Below are positions 49,754-58,828 of a stretch of DNA of 64,000 bases, piece after piece. The stretch's first letter is position 1. Each line of letters opens with the position of its first letter. The notes under the pieces were generated by a model that was not told the origin of the DNA, did no database searches, and saw nothing but the letters and a program-made list of their open reading frames with translations. The translations under genes were made by a program, and so were the position numbers. The stretch comes from NCEH01 sp040049195 (GTDB taxonomy: Bacteria; Pseudomonadota; Alphaproteobacteria; Rhizobiales; Xanthobacteraceae), in the NCBI RefSeq assembly GCF_040049195.1, contig NZ_JBDZDL010000004.1. One strand, given 5' to 3'.

Positions 49754-50623
49754 TCAGTCGCGGAAGACCACGGTCTTGTGGCCGTTGGGAATGACCCGGT
49801 CCTGCAAATGCCAGGAGAGCGCGCGGGCCAACACCCGGCGCTCGATATCGCGCCCCTTGCGGACCAGGTCGTCCGGGCTGTCCTGATGACTGATGCGCTC
49901 CACGTCCTGTTCGATGATCGGCCCTTCGTCCAGGTCGGAGGTCACGTAGTGGGCGGTGGCGCCGATCAGCTTCACGCCGCGCAGATGGGCCTGATGATAG
50001 GGCTTGGCGCCCTTGAAGCCGGGCAGGAAGGAATGATGGATGTTGATGCACTTGCCGGACAGTTTCGCCGAGAGCCCGTCCGAGAGCACCTGCATGTAGC
50101 GCGCAAGCACGGCCAGATCCGAGCGCGTCGACTGGAACAGGCTCCAGATCTGAGTTTCCTGCTCCAGCTTGGTCGCTTTGGTCACGGGCAGATGGTGGAA
50201 CGGGATGCCGTCGAAATCGAGATGGGCGTAGGTCTCGCGCGGATGGTTGGAGACGATGCCCGTCACGTCCATGGGGATTTCGCCGATGCGCCAGCGATAG
50301 AGCAGGTCCGCGAGGCAATGATCGAATTTGGACGCGAGCAGCAGCACACGGCGCTTCTCGTTCTGGGAGCGCAGCGTCCATTGAAGGTTGAGAGGCTGTG
50401 CCACCTCCTCAAACTGGGCGCGGATCGCGGCAAGGGTCGCGTCGCCCTCGACCACGTTGAACACGACGCGCATGAAGAAGCGGCCGCTTTCCGTATCGTC
50501 GAACTGCTGGGCTTCCAGGATGTTGCAGCCGTGCTGGAACAGGAAGGTCGATACGCCCGCGACGATGCCGGGGCGGTTGGGGCAGGAAAAAGCGAGAACG
50601 AATTGGTCCGAAGGCGTGGTCAT
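49754..50623 (-). CDS. purU: Formyltetrahydrofolate deformylase
   Basis: 289 aa. An N-terminal ACT domain (FVLAFSCPNRPGIVAGVSTF) precedes the formyltransferase-like hydrolase domain, with INIHHSFLPGFKGAKPYHQA holding the catalytic His, and TSDLDEGPIIEQD the catalytic Asp. It hydrolyses 10-formyl-tetrahydrofolate to formate. It is the last gene of the run that includes the dehydrogenase subunits, 63 nt after the SoxG-like gene. In that setting it would drain C1 units, produced on tetrahydrofolate by methylamine or sarcosine oxidation, to formate. Confidence 0.95.
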   Translation of the reverse strand: MTTPSDQFVLAFSCPNRPGIVAGVSTFLFQHGCNILEAQQFDDTESGRFFMRVVFNVVEGDATLAAIRAQFEEVAQPLNLQWTLRSQNEKRRVLLLASKFDHCLADLLYRWRIGEIPMDVTGIVSNHPRETYAHLDFDGIPFHHLPVTKATKLEQETQIWSLFQSTRSDLAVLARYMQVLSDGLSAKLSGKCINIHHSFLPGFKGAKPYHQAHLRGVKLIGATAHYVTSDLDEGPIIEQDVERISHQDSPDDLVRKGRDIERRVLARALSWHLQDRVIPNGHKTVVFRD

Positions 50624-50686
50624 GGGACATCCATCACGTCGAAGAGGAATTCAGGAGCGAAGCGGAAAGCGCGCGGCGCGCCGCCT

Positions 50687-51301
50687 TCAACCTCGTCCGG
50701 TGCCCATGAGCTGGATGCCGAATTCCCCGCCCGCCCCGACGAGTGCCCGCAGAAAGGCCGGCACGAAAGAGCGCGGCACCGCGAAACGGTAGGTGGGCGC
50801 CACATCGGCCTGCCAGATCAGCAAGGGGATCAGCGCCACCAGGGTCGCGGCCGCATCGCCGGCCTTGAAGATACTGGGGTCGAGATCAACCGGCACCAGC
50901 TTGGCAAGGGTTTCGCTGGTGCGCGGACCGGAAAGCTGGATCACCACTTGTCCGTCGCTCTGGTCGGTGAGTGCGGCGGCTTTGCCGAACGCATGCGCGA
51001 GGCGCGCCAGCAAGGGGTCGCCAGTGATGCCTTCGGCGACCGCCAGGAAGCGGCCCGGGCCGGTCCCGATCAAGGTCAGGTCCCCGGCGGATGCGGCGCG
51101 CGGTCCGCTTGGCAGTGCGATGCCGAGACGCTCGCGCGCGATTTCCGCCACCGTTTCAAGCCCGTTCCGGCGCACAACCACTTGGGCGAGCGCGACCGCG
51201 CTGATGACTGAAGCGACAACGCCGGGCGCACCCGCCTGCGCGCCGTAACGCCCTTCGGGCACGAAGGCACTTGCGGGAATTTCAGCAAGAAGCTCAGACA
51301 C
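50687..51301 (-). CDS. mgdD: N-methylglutamate dehydrogenase / sarcosine oxidase gamma-type subunit
   Basis: 204 aa from GTG 51301, which overlaps the upstream stop by 8 nt (GTGTCTGA). It is a SoxG family protein: LTLIGTGPGRFLAVAE, DGQVVIQLSGPRTSETLAKLVPVDLDPSIFKAGDAA and TYRFAVPRSFVPAFLRALVGAGGEFG. It is a diverged relative of the aminomethyltransferase fold and stabilises the heterotetramer. The symbol rests on context with gmaS and mgs genes; by sequence alone it would be called soxG. Confidence 0.85.
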   Translation of the reverse strand: MSELLAEIPASAFVPEGRYGAQAGAPGVVASVISAVALAQVVVRRNGLETVAEIARERLGIALPSGPRAASAGDLTLIGTGPGRFLAVAEGITGDPLLARLAHAFGKAAALTDQSDGQVVIQLSGPRTSETLAKLVPVDLDPSIFKAGDAAATLVALIPLLIWQADVAPTYRFAVPRSFVPAFLRALVGAGGEFGIQLMGTGRG

Positions 51302-54257
51302 GCAGCCGCTCCCCTTCCGGATCGACGAAGCCGGGATCGCACACTTCCACCTCGATGTCGCCACCTCGAACCGGGTCATAGGCGCGCACCTTCTGGCCGA
51401 TCCGCGCCCGTCCCCCCTTGAGGAAGCCAAGGCCTATCCAATGGCCGAGGCTCGGCGAATAGGCGACCGAGCTCATGTAGCCCTCGTCGTTTTCCATCAC
51501 CGCCGCGGCGCCAAGGAGCAGGAAATGGGCACCGGCCCGCAGCCGTTGGGCGCGGTCCACCGGCTTGAAGCCGATGAAGCTTGGACGGTCTGGATCGGCG
51601 AAAGCGGGCCGAGCGGCCATGACGCGGCCGATATAATCCTTCTTCATCGACGCCATCTTGCCCAGGCCGAGGTCGCGGGCGCTGGTCTGCCCGGTCAGCT
51701 CGTTGCCGGAGACATGCCCCTTTTCGATACGCATCACGCCAAGCGCCTCGGTGCCATAGGGCGTGATGCCAAACGGCTCGCCCGCCGCCATCAGCGCGCG
51801 CGTCAGCGCCTCGCCCTGGCGCGCGGGCACGGCGATCTCGTAACCCAGCTCCCCGGAGAAGGAGAGGCGGAAGATGCGTGCCTTCACGCCGCCGATCACC
51901 TGGCCTTCCACCACGCCCATGAAGGGCAGGCCTGTGTTGGAAACGTCGAGCGGCGCATCCACCACCTTGGCCAGCACCTCGCGGGATTTCGGGCCGGCAA
52001 TGGCTATTTGCGCCCATTGCTCGGAGATGGAGGCGAGCTGCACGTCCAGCTCCGGCCACAGCACCTGTAGGCAGAATTCAAGGTGCTGATAGACCTTGGC
52101 GGCGTTGGCCGTGGTGGTGGTCATCACGTAATGGTCGTCGGCGAGCCGCGCCGTGGTGCCGTCGTCCATCACAAGGCCGTCCTCGCGCAGCATCACGCCA
52201 TAGCGCGCCTTGCCTACGGCGAGGGTGGAGAAGGTGTTGATATAGACCCGGTCGAGAAATACGCCGACATCGCTCCCCTGGAGGTCGATCTTGCCGAAGG
52301 TGGAGACATCGATGAGGCCGACGCTGGAACGCACCGCTTTCACTTCCCGGGTGACGGTTTTCAGCCAGTCCGTCTCGCCGGGTTTTGGGAAATACTGGGC
52401 GCGCAGCCAAAGGCCGGTTTCCACGAACACCGCGCCTTGCTTGCGCGCCCAGTCATGGGTCGGCGTCGGGCGCGTGGGCCGGAAATCCTTGTCGCGATGG
52501 TGGCCCGCGAGGGCGCCCAAAGCCACTGGGGCGAACGGCGGACGGAACATGGTGCTCCCGGTCTCGCCGATGCCCTGGCCGGTCAGCTCGGCCATGATGG
52601 CGAGCCCCGCCATGTTGGAAGACTTGCCCTGGTCGGTCGCCATGCCGAGTGTGGTGTAGCGCTTCAGCAATTCCACCGCTCGGAAGCCTTCCTTATAAGC
52701 GACGGCGATATCCTTGGCCGACACGTCATTCTGGAAGTCCACGAACGCGAGGCCCTTCGACCCCTGCACGTGCCAGAAGGCGGAAAGGGAGGTTGGTGTA
52801 TCGACCGTCTTCGGCTGTGGCGCGGGAGTTGCCGTGAAGCCGGCAGCGCTGGCGGCGGCAGCGCCCTGTTCGACGCCCGTGGCGAAGCAAGCGTCGAGCG
52901 AAAAGCGCCCCGCCGCAGCACCCGCCACGCTGAGGCCAGGCGGTACCGCATCGGGCACGAAGGCGGCGAGCGTGGCGTCGTATCTCGGCCGTCCGCCAAA
53001 ATAGCTGGTGAGCGCGAGATTGGGCGTCGCCCCGCCGGAGATGCCGAGCACCTGCGTGGCAATGGTTTCGGTGCCGCTCCCGCTGCGCACGGTGAGGGAG
53101 GAAAGCTCCTTGCCGCTGGTCGCGATCACTTCGCCACCGGCGATCACGCGAATATCGCGCGTCTTCGCTGCCTGTTCCAGGGGCGCGGGAGGCGCCGCGC
53201 GCACGTCGATGATGGCGGTGATCTTCACGCCCACATCGGCAGCGTCGAAGGCCGCGCTCCAGGCGTGGTCGTTGTTGGCGAACACAACGGCATTGGCCCC
53301 GGGAGACACGGCATAACGCACCGCATAGGTCCGTAGCGCCTGGGCCGACATGACGCCCGGCCGATCGTTGCCGCCGAACACGATGGGCCGGTCGAAGGCG
53401 CCGGCGCACAGCACGGCGCGCTTCGCGATGATTTTCCAATAGCGCTGGCGCGGCTGGAACGGCGCCGGCACCGGCAGATGATCGCCCACCCGCTCCAAGG
53501 CGCCGTAGGTGCCGCCGTCATAGATGCCGAATACGGTGGTGCGAGGCATCACGCGGACATTGGGGAGCGCGGCGAGTTCGCCGCAGGCCCGCGCGAGGAA
53601 TTCGGCGGGCGGGGCGTCATCGATCGGGGTGCGCTCGCTGTTCAGCCTGCCGCCGAGGATCACGTCCTCGTCCGCCAGGATCACCCGCGCCCCCGCGCGC
53701 CCGGCGGTGAGCGCCGCAAGCAGGCCCGACGGACCACCGCCGATCACCAGCACGTCGCAGAAGGCGAATGCTTTCTCGTAGCTATCCGGGTCCGCCTCTT
53801 CCGCCGCCCGTCCAAGCCCCGCGGCGCGGCGGATGGCCGGCTCGTAGAGCTTTTCCCACAGTGCCGCCGGCCACATGAAGGTCTTGTAGTAGAAGCCCGC
53901 GCCAAGAAAGGGCGACAGCCATTGGTTCGCGCTTAGCAGGTCGAAGGAGAGCGAGGGCCAGCGGTTCTGGCTGGTCGCTTCCAGCCCCTCGTACAATTCC
54001 GCCATGGTGGCGCGGGTGTTGGGTTCGCGCCGGGCACCGGTGCGCAATTCCACGAGCGCATTCGGCTCCTCCGAGCCGGCGGAGAAGATGCCGCGGGGGC
54101 GGTGATATTTGAACGAGCGGCCCACCAGGCGCACGTCGTTGGCCAGCAGCGCCGAGGCGAGCGTGTCGCCGGCGAGACCGGTGTAGGGCTTGCCGTCGAA
54201 GGTGAAGGACAGTGGCTTGGCGCGGTCGATCAGGCCGCCGGATGACAGACGGCTCAC
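51294..54257 (-). CDS. mgdC: N-methylglutamate dehydrogenase / sarcosine oxidase alpha-type subunit
   Basis: 987 aa. Domains: an N-terminal ferredoxin-like Fer2_4 segment (FTFDGKPYTGLAGDTLASAL), a pyridine-nucleotide/FAD domain (DVLVIGGGPSGLLAALTAGR), and a C-terminal GcvT-like tetrahydrofolate-binding half (about 600-987, with VFLDRVYINTFSTLAVGKAR and GELGYEIAVPARQGEAL). The enzyme oxidises an N-methyl amino acid and passes the methyl carbon to tetrahydrofolate. GTG start overlaps the soxD-like stop (GTGA). Linked gmaS and mgs genes favour N-methylglutamate over sarcosine as substrate. Confidence 0.9.
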   Translation of the reverse strand: MSRLSSGGLIDRAKPLSFTFDGKPYTGLAGDTLASALLANDVRLVGRSFKYHRPRGIFSAGSEEPNALVELRTGARREPNTRATMAELYEGLEATSQNRWPSLSFDLLSANQWLSPFLGAGFYYKTFMWPAALWEKLYEPAIRRAAGLGRAAEEADPDSYEKAFAFCDVLVIGGGPSGLLAALTAGRAGARVILADEDVILGGRLNSERTPIDDAPPAEFLARACGELAALPNVRVMPRTTVFGIYDGGTYGALERVGDHLPVPAPFQPRQRYWKIIAKRAVLCAGAFDRPIVFGGNDRPGVMSAQALRTYAVRYAVSPGANAVVFANNDHAWSAAFDAADVGVKITAIIDVRAAPPAPLEQAAKTRDIRVIAGGEVIATSGKELSSLTVRSGSGTETIATQVLGISGGATPNLALTSYFGGRPRYDATLAAFVPDAVPPGLSVAGAAAGRFSLDACFATGVEQGAAAASAAGFTATPAPQPKTVDTPTSLSAFWHVQGSKGLAFVDFQNDVSAKDIAVAYKEGFRAVELLKRYTTLGMATDQGKSSNMAGLAIMAELTGQGIGETGSTMFRPPFAPVALGALAGHHRDKDFRPTRPTPTHDWARKQGAVFVETGLWLRAQYFPKPGETDWLKTVTREVKAVRSSVGLIDVSTFGKIDLQGSDVGVFLDRVYINTFSTLAVGKARYGVMLREDGLVMDDGTTARLADDHYVMTTTTANAAKVYQHLEFCLQVLWPELDVQLASISEQWAQIAIAGPKSREVLAKVVDAPLDVSNTGLPFMGVVEGQVIGGVKARIFRLSFSGELGYEIAVPARQGEALTRALMAAGEPFGITPYGTEALGVMRIEKGHVSGNELTGQTSARDLGLGKMASMKKDYIGRVMAARPAFADPDRPSFIGFKPVDRAQRLRAGAHFLLLGAAAVMENDEGYMSSVAYSPSLGHWIGLGFLKGGRARIGQKVRAYDPVRGGDIEVEVCDPGFVDPEGERLRV

Positions 54258-54535
54258 GACGTCACCTCGCCAGCCTTGGAGGCGCGCGCAAAGCGGGCGC
54301 CCGAAATGGCATGGGTGCGTGTGTCGCGCTCAACCACCAGCCATTGCCGGCAGCCGGCCGCGTGATACCAAAGCTCTTCGTGCGGCCCGGCGGGATTTTC
54401 GCGCAAATAGACGTATTGGAAGAACGCCTCTTGCGGGTCCGCGGTTTCGGGGTCCGGCCGCGTGAGCGTGGCATCGCCGAGATAAGAGAATTCGTGGGCG
54501 TCGCGGTGCCCGCAATAGGGACAGGGAATGCGCAT
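54254..54535 (-). CDS. mgdB: N-methylglutamate dehydrogenase / sarcosine oxidase delta-type subunit
   Basis: 93 aa zinc-binding small subunit. The N-terminus MRIPCPYCGHRDAHEF has the metal-binding CPYCG motif with a nearby His. FSYLGDA, FFQYVYLRENPAGPHEELWYH and GCRQWLVVERDT are SoxD hallmarks. It bridges the large subunits. Overlaps at both ends (GTGA with the alpha-type gene; 1 nt from the beta-type stop) show the strict order beta-delta-alpha-gamma. Confidence 0.9.
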   Translation of the reverse strand: MRIPCPYCGHRDAHEFSYLGDATLTRPDPETADPQEAFFQYVYLRENPAGPHEELWYHAAGCRQWLVVERDTRTHAISGARFARASKAGEVTS

Positions 54536-54536
54536 G

Positions 54537-55790
54537 TCAGTGCAGGTTCGGCTGGGCGCCGACCCCCTTCTCGTCGATCAGATGGCCGGTTCGGAAACGG
54601 TCGAGGCGGAAGGCCGCATTCAGCGCGTGGGGCGCGTCCTTGGCCAGCGTGTGCGCGAAGCACCAGCCGGAGGCAGGCGTCGCCTTGAACCCGCCATAGC
54701 ACCAGCCGGCGTTGAGATAGAGGCCCGGCAGATGGGTCTTGTCGATGATCGGCGAGCCGTCCATGGACATGTCCATGATGCCGCCCCAGTGGCGCAGGAT
54801 GCGCAGCCGGCCGATGCGTGGGAACAGCGCCATTCCGGCTTCGCATACGTCTTCGATGACCGGCAGATTGCCGCGCTGGGCATAGGAGTTGTAGCCATCG
54901 ATGTCGCCGCCGAAGACGAGGCCGCCTTTGTCCGACTGGCTGATGTAAAAATGGCCCGCGCCGAAGGTGATCACCCCCGGCACCAGCGGCTTCAACCCTT
55001 CCGAGACAAACGCCTGCAACACGTGGCTCTCGATCGGCAGGCGCATGTCCAGCAGCCGCGTCAGGCGCGAACTGGAGCCGGCCACCGCCAACCCCACCTT
55101 GCCGGCGCGGATCGGTCCGCGCGTCGTCTCGACGCCCACCACGGCGTCATCGGCGCGTATGAAGCCCGTGACCTCGCAATTCTGGATGATGTCGACGCCG
55201 AGCTTGCTGGCCGCACGGGCATAGCCCCACACCACGGCATCGTGTCGCGCCGTGCCGCCTCTCTTCTGCAGCAGGCCGCCCTGGATGGGAAAACGCGCCT
55301 GATCGAAATTGAGGAACGGCGCCATCTCGCGCACCTGATCACGGTCCAGCAATTCGCTGTCCGCTCCGTTCAGCCGCATGGCGTTGCCGCGCCGGGCATA
55401 GGCATCGCGCTGGGCGTCGGAATGATAGAGATTCAGAACGCCGCGCTGGCTGACCATGGCGTTATAATTGAGATCCTGTTCCAGGCCTTCCCACAGCTTC
55501 ATCGACCATTCGTAGAATGGCTCGTTGCCCGGCAGCAGGTAGTTTGAACGGATAATGGTGGTGTTGCGGCCGGCATTGCCCGAGCCGATATGGCCCTTCT
55601 CCAACACCGCCACATTGCGGATGCCGTGCTCCTTGGCGAGGTAATAAGCCGTCGCGAGCCCGTGCCCGCCGCCGCCGACTACGATCACGTCATAAGCGGG
55701 CTTCGGCGCGGCGTCGCGCCATGCCGGGGTCCAGCCCTTCTGGCCGTTGAACGCGTTGGCAAGGATGGAGAGGACGGAATAATGCGACAT
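54537..55790 (-). CDS. mgdA: N-methylglutamate dehydrogenase / sarcosine oxidase beta-type subunit
   Basis: 417 aa from ATG 55790, matching the usual length and N-terminus of SoxB proteins (MSHYSVLSIL, GWTPAWRDAAP). The open frame runs back into the divergent LysR gene, but that part is not protein-like. The FAD fold is YDVIVVGGGGHGLATAYYLA. The His in RGGTARHDAVVWGYA (about residue 183) is the expected site of covalent FMN. It is the catalytic amine-oxidising subunit. It is first in the mgd gene run, with 103 nt of shared promoter region ahead of it. Confidence 0.91.
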   Translation of the reverse strand: MSHYSVLSILANAFNGQKGWTPAWRDAAPKPAYDVIVVGGGGHGLATAYYLAKEHGIRNVAVLEKGHIGSGNAGRNTTIIRSNYLLPGNEPFYEWSMKLWEGLEQDLNYNAMVSQRGVLNLYHSDAQRDAYARRGNAMRLNGADSELLDRDQVREMAPFLNFDQARFPIQGGLLQKRGGTARHDAVVWGYARAASKLGVDIIQNCEVTGFIRADDAVVGVETTRGPIRAGKVGLAVAGSSSRLTRLLDMRLPIESHVLQAFVSEGLKPLVPGVITFGAGHFYISQSDKGGLVFGGDIDGYNSYAQRGNLPVIEDVCEAGMALFPRIGRLRILRHWGGIMDMSMDGSPIIDKTHLPGLYLNAGWCYGGFKATPASGWCFAHTLAKDAPHALNAAFRLDRFRTGHLIDEKGVGAQPNLH

Positions 55791-55823
55791 GCCGATCGGC
55801 TCACTCACGCGGACGAAACGCCC

Positions 55824-55839
55824 GTATGAGATTCCATAC
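55824..55839. promoter_or_regulatory. Palindrome in the LysR/mgdA divergent promoter
   Basis: GTATGAGATTCCATAC has perfect 5 bp arms (GTATG/CATAC) and a 6 nt centre, lying 34 nt upstream of the mgdA start. Position and size fit a LysR-type regulatory binding site. Confidence 0.45.
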
Positions 55840-55861
55840 CGCAACTGAAAACGAGGCATGA

Positions 55862-55867
55862 TATAAT
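55862..55867 (+). promoter_or_regulatory. Candidate -10 box of the LysR gene
   Basis: TATAAT is a perfect -10 element 27 nt before the ATG, within an AT-rich run (ATATAATTATTGCTTATAGT). No good -35 is seen at the expected distance, which would fit an activator- or repressor-controlled promoter. Confidence 0.4.
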
Positions 55868-55893
55868 TATTGCTTATAGTATGGAGCCGGCTT

Positions 55894-56883
55894 ATGGCCT
55901 TGCGAGGCATCGTCCAGCGCGCCGAACCCTTGCCGTTTGATCTGCGGGTGCTGGAGATCTTTTTGGCGGTCTGCGAGCAGGGCGCGATGGCGGGCGCCGC
56001 CCGCCAACTGGGTCTGACCCAGCCGGCGGTGTCGCAGGCGGTCGCGGACCTTGAAGCACGCACCGGCGCTGTGTTGTTCGATCGTTCGGTGCGCCCCTTG
56101 GGCCTAACTCGGGCCGGCGGCGTGCTGCGCCAGAGAGCGAGCGCTCTGCTGTCGGAAGCCCGCCAGATCGCACCGATGCTGCGGGAAACCGAGCATAGCC
56201 GCTTGCCGCTTCTGCGCGTCGGTCTGGTGGATTCCCTCTCCCGCGCGCTTGCCGCCCCTCTGGGCGTGCATCTCATCGCTTTGGCGGATCAGGTGTCCAT
56301 CCTCTCCGGCCTGACGGCCTCCCATGCCTCGGCACTGCTCACGCGGCAGATGGACCTGCTGCTGGCGCCGGATGAATTGGAGGAGATCGAAGGGCTGGAG
56401 CGATTCCCGCTGCTCACCGAGCCTTACATTCTGATCGCGCCCGCCGGCACCACGAGGCCAGCACGCGTGGATGACCTGATGGATCTGGCGGCACGTTTGC
56501 CGCTGGTCCGGTTCTCGGCCCGGTCGAAGACCGGCATCGAGGTGGAACGGCATCTGCGCCGCCTGAAACTCGACCTTCCGCGCCGTCTTGAATTCGACAC
56601 GCCCCAATGCGTCACCGCTATGGTGGCGCAGGGCGCGGGTTTTGCGGTGACGACACCCCTATGTCTCTTGGAGGCAGCGGTGCCGATGGAGCAACTGGCG
56701 TGCTGGCCGCTACCCGGCCCTGCCTTCCAGCGCAATCTGACCCTGATCGCCCGCCGCCAGGAGCTCGGGCGTCTGCCGCGCGATGTGGCCGCCTTCTGCC
56801 AGGCCCAACTGGAAGACACGTGCTGGCCCGTGCTGCGAGCGGCAATGCCTTGGCTCCACGAAACCTCCCGCACGCGTTCTTGA
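55894..56883 (+). CDS. LysR-family transcriptional regulator
   Basis: 329 aa from ATG 55894, with GGAG about 8 nt upstream. The winged helix is standard: LRVLEIFLAVCEQGAMAGAARQLGLTQPAVSQAVADLEARTG, followed by a two-lobed periplasmic-binding-like effector domain. The effector pocket cannot be assigned. It is transcribed away from mgdA across a 103 nt region containing a palindrome, the usual set-up for control of the divergent operon. It separates the mgd genes from gmaS and mgs. Confidence 0.92.
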   Translation: MALRGIVQRAEPLPFDLRVLEIFLAVCEQGAMAGAARQLGLTQPAVSQAVADLEARTGAVLFDRSVRPLGLTRAGGVLRQRASALLSEARQIAPMLRETEHSRLPLLRVGLVDSLSRALAAPLGVHLIALADQVSILSGLTASHASALLTRQMDLLLAPDELEEIEGLERFPLLTEPYILIAPAGTTRPARVDDLMDLAARLPLVRFSARSKTGIEVERHLRRLKLDLPRRLEFDTPQCVTAMVAQGAGFAVTTPLCLLEAAVPMEQLACWPLPGPAFQRNLTLIARRQELGRLPRDVAAFCQAQLEDTCWPVLRAAMPWLHETSRTRS

Positions 56884-56937
56884 GGCATTCGACGGCCGAG
56901 CGGCCGCCGATTTTACCCCAGTGCATCGAGCGTCGCG

Positions 56938-57258
56938 TCAGTTGCACGACTCGCGGCGCACCGTGGTGGAATCGCCCATGCCGTTTTCACGATGGACGGT
57001 CTTCGACGAGCAATTGATCGAGCCCGTGGTGTCCGGATCGTGGCGCTCGATGATCACCCGGTCGCGATCGTGATTTGATGCGGCACCGCCAGCCACGGCG
57101 CCGGCACCAGCGCCGACTGCCGCTCCGACCGGGCCGCCGACCACAGCGCCAGCCGTGCCGCCGGCAACCGCACCAGCCGCAACACCTTCTTCGCCGGCAT
57201 AGGCAGAGGAACCTGCGAGCAATGCCGCAAGGCTGATCGCATATAGGGTCTTCTTCAT
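56938..57258 (-). CDS. Exported glycine-zipper protein
   Basis: 106 aa from ATG 57258, with AGGAGG 5 nt upstream. A signal peptide (KKTLYAISLAALLAGSSAYA) is followed by a Gly/Ala-rich stretch (GVAAGAVAGGTAGAVVGGPV, continuing to about residue 60) with the GxxxG spacing of glycine-zipper membrane segments, then a charged tail with two cysteines (INCSSK, RESCN). Such proteins often sit in the outer membrane or oligomerise. A terminator separates it from gmaS, so it is probably not part of the methylamine system. Confidence 0.8.
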   Translation of the reverse strand: MKKTLYAISLAALLAGSSAYAGEEGVAAGAVAGGTAGAVVGGPVGAAVGAGAGAVAGGAASNHDRDRVIIERHDPDTTGSINCSSKTVHRENGMGDSTTVRRESCN

Positions 57259-57399
57259 GGGAACCTCCTGTTGCATTCGCGAAAGCAACGGCGGGGCCCA
57301 TCTTGGGTTCCCATAAGAAGGGACCTGGAAATACTATTATTCCAGCGCTCCAGCCAAGGTATCGCTTCGGGAGGCGCAGCAACCCACAGGTAAGGTCGC

Positions 57400-57430
57400 A
57401 AAGAAAAGCCCGGCGATAGCAGCGCCGGGC
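57400..57430 (-). terminator. Rho-independent terminator of the mgs-gmaS operon
   Basis: On the minus strand, GCCCGGCG pairs with CGCCGGGC around a 7 nt loop, and TTTTCTT follows directly. It lies 31 nt after the gmaS stop. Confidence 0.85.
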
Positions 57431-57460
57431 CGAGGGTCTGTTCTTGGGATTTGCCGGCTC

Positions 57461-58828
57461 TCAGATGTCCAGCGTGGTTTCCCGTTCCCATTGGGTGAGG
57501 TGGCGCGAATAGGCGTTCCACTCTTCCATCTTCAGCTTGACGAAACCGGCGACGAAGCTCGGCCCCAGGCTTTCGGCGAGCACGGACGAGGTCTCCAGCG
57601 CCCGCAGCGCGTCCAGCAGGTTGAGGGGCAGCTTCTTCGCCCCCTCCACTTTGTGGCCGTCGGTGTACATGTTGATGTCGAGCCGCTCGCCGGGATCGCG
57701 CGCATTGGTGATGCCGTCGAGCCCGGCCGCCAGCACACCGGCCTGGAGGAGATAGGGATTTGCGGCGCCGTCGGCGAGGCGGAATTCGAACCGGCCGGCG
57801 TCTGGAATGCGGATCATGTGGGTGCGGTTGTTGCCGGTATAGGTCACCGTATTGGGCGCCCAGGTGGCGCCGGAAATGGTGCGCGGGGCATTGATGCGCT
57901 TGTAGGAATTCACCGTCGGATTGGTCAGCGCGCAGAGCGCGTCGGCATTGTGGATCAACCCGCCGATGAAGCTGTAGCCGAGATCGGAGACGCCGAGCTT
58001 ACCGGCCGCGTCCGCGAAAGCATTCTTGCCGTCCTTGTCCCACAGCGAAACGTGGCAATGGCAGCCCGAGCCGGTGAGATTGATGAACGGCTTCGGCATG
58101 AAGGTCGCGCGCAGGCCGTGCTTCTCGGCGATGCTCTTGACCATGAATTTGAAGAACACGTGCCGGTCGGCGGTGACGAGGGCGTTGTCGTAATTCCAGT
58201 TCATTTCGAACTGGCCGTTGGCATCCTCATGGTCGTTCTGGTAGGCGCCCCAGCCGAGCGACAGCATGGCGTCGCAGATTTCCTTGATGACCGGATACTG
58301 GCGCATCAAGGCGGACTGGTCGTAGCAGGGCTTCACCGCCGTATCGGCGGCATCGTGGATGCCCGTGCCGTCGGCGTTGGTGAGGAAATATTCGCACTCG
58401 ACGCCGCTCTTCATCTCGTAGCCGAGGGCAGATGCGGCCGCGAGCTGGTTCTTCAGAACCGTGCGCGGCGCCTGCTCCACCAGCTTGCCTTCCATGTAAA
58501 GGTCGGACGCGAGCCAGCCGATCTCCGGGTTCCAGGGCAGCTGGATCAGCGAGGTCGGGTCGGGGATCGCGAACAGGTCCGGGTCGGCAGGCGTCATGTC
58601 GAGCCAGGTGGCGAAACCGGCAAAGCCGGCGCCATCCTTCTGCATGCCCGCTATGGCCGACGCCGGCGCCAATTTCGCCCGCAGCCCGCCGAACAGGTCC
58701 ACGTAGGAGATCAGGAAATACTTGATGCCCCGTTCCTGGGCGACCTTTTCCAGATCGGCATCGGGGGCGAGGGCGGCAACTGCGGCGCGGCCATCGGCTT
58801 CGCGCATGGGTTCGGGCAAGCGGATCAT
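57461..58828 (-). CDS. gmaS: Gamma-glutamylmethylamide synthetase (GlnT/glutamine synthetase III-like)
   Basis: 455 aa glutamine synthetase superfamily enzyme of the GlnT type. Seen: VECEYFLTNADG with metal-binding Glu, NDHEDANGQFEMNW, the GSGCHCHVSLWDKDG ATP/metal loop, and NNRTHMIRIPDAGRFEFRLADGAANPYL. Sequence type alone cannot separate glutamine synthetase III from GmaS, which ligates methylamine to glutamate. Its place directly after the three N-methylglutamate synthase genes and near the dehydrogenase genes favours GmaS. AGAGGA precedes the ATG. Confidence 0.85.
   Translation of the reverse strand: MIRLPEPMREADGRAAVAALAPDADLEKVAQERGIKYFLISYVDLFGGLRAKLAPASAIAGMQKDGAGFAGFATWLDMTPADPDLFAIPDPTSLIQLPWNPEIGWLASDLYMEGKLVEQAPRTVLKNQLAAASALGYEMKSGVECEYFLTNADGTGIHDAADTAVKPCYDQSALMRQYPVIKEICDAMLSLGWGAYQNDHEDANGQFEMNWNYDNALVTADRHVFFKFMVKSIAEKHGLRATFMPKPFINLTGSGCHCHVSLWDKDGKNAFADAAGKLGVSDLGYSFIGGLIHNADALCALTNPTVNSYKRINAPRTISGATWAPNTVTYTGNNRTHMIRIPDAGRFEFRLADGAANPYLLQAGVLAAGLDGITNARDPGERLDINMYTDGHKVEGAKKLPLNLLDALRALETSSVLAESLGPSFVAGFVKLKMEEWNAYSRHLTQWERETTLDI

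Noticed and set aside
50687..55790. Plain sarcosine oxidase (soxBDAG) operon
   Set aside because: Possible from sequence type alone, but linked gmaS-like and mgsABC-like genes make N-methylglutamate dehydrogenase the better reading.
55791..56276. N-terminal extension of the beta-type subunit back into the LysR gene
   Set aside because: It lacks SoxB homology and would overlap a well-supported divergent gene; the ATG at 55790 gives the normal family length.
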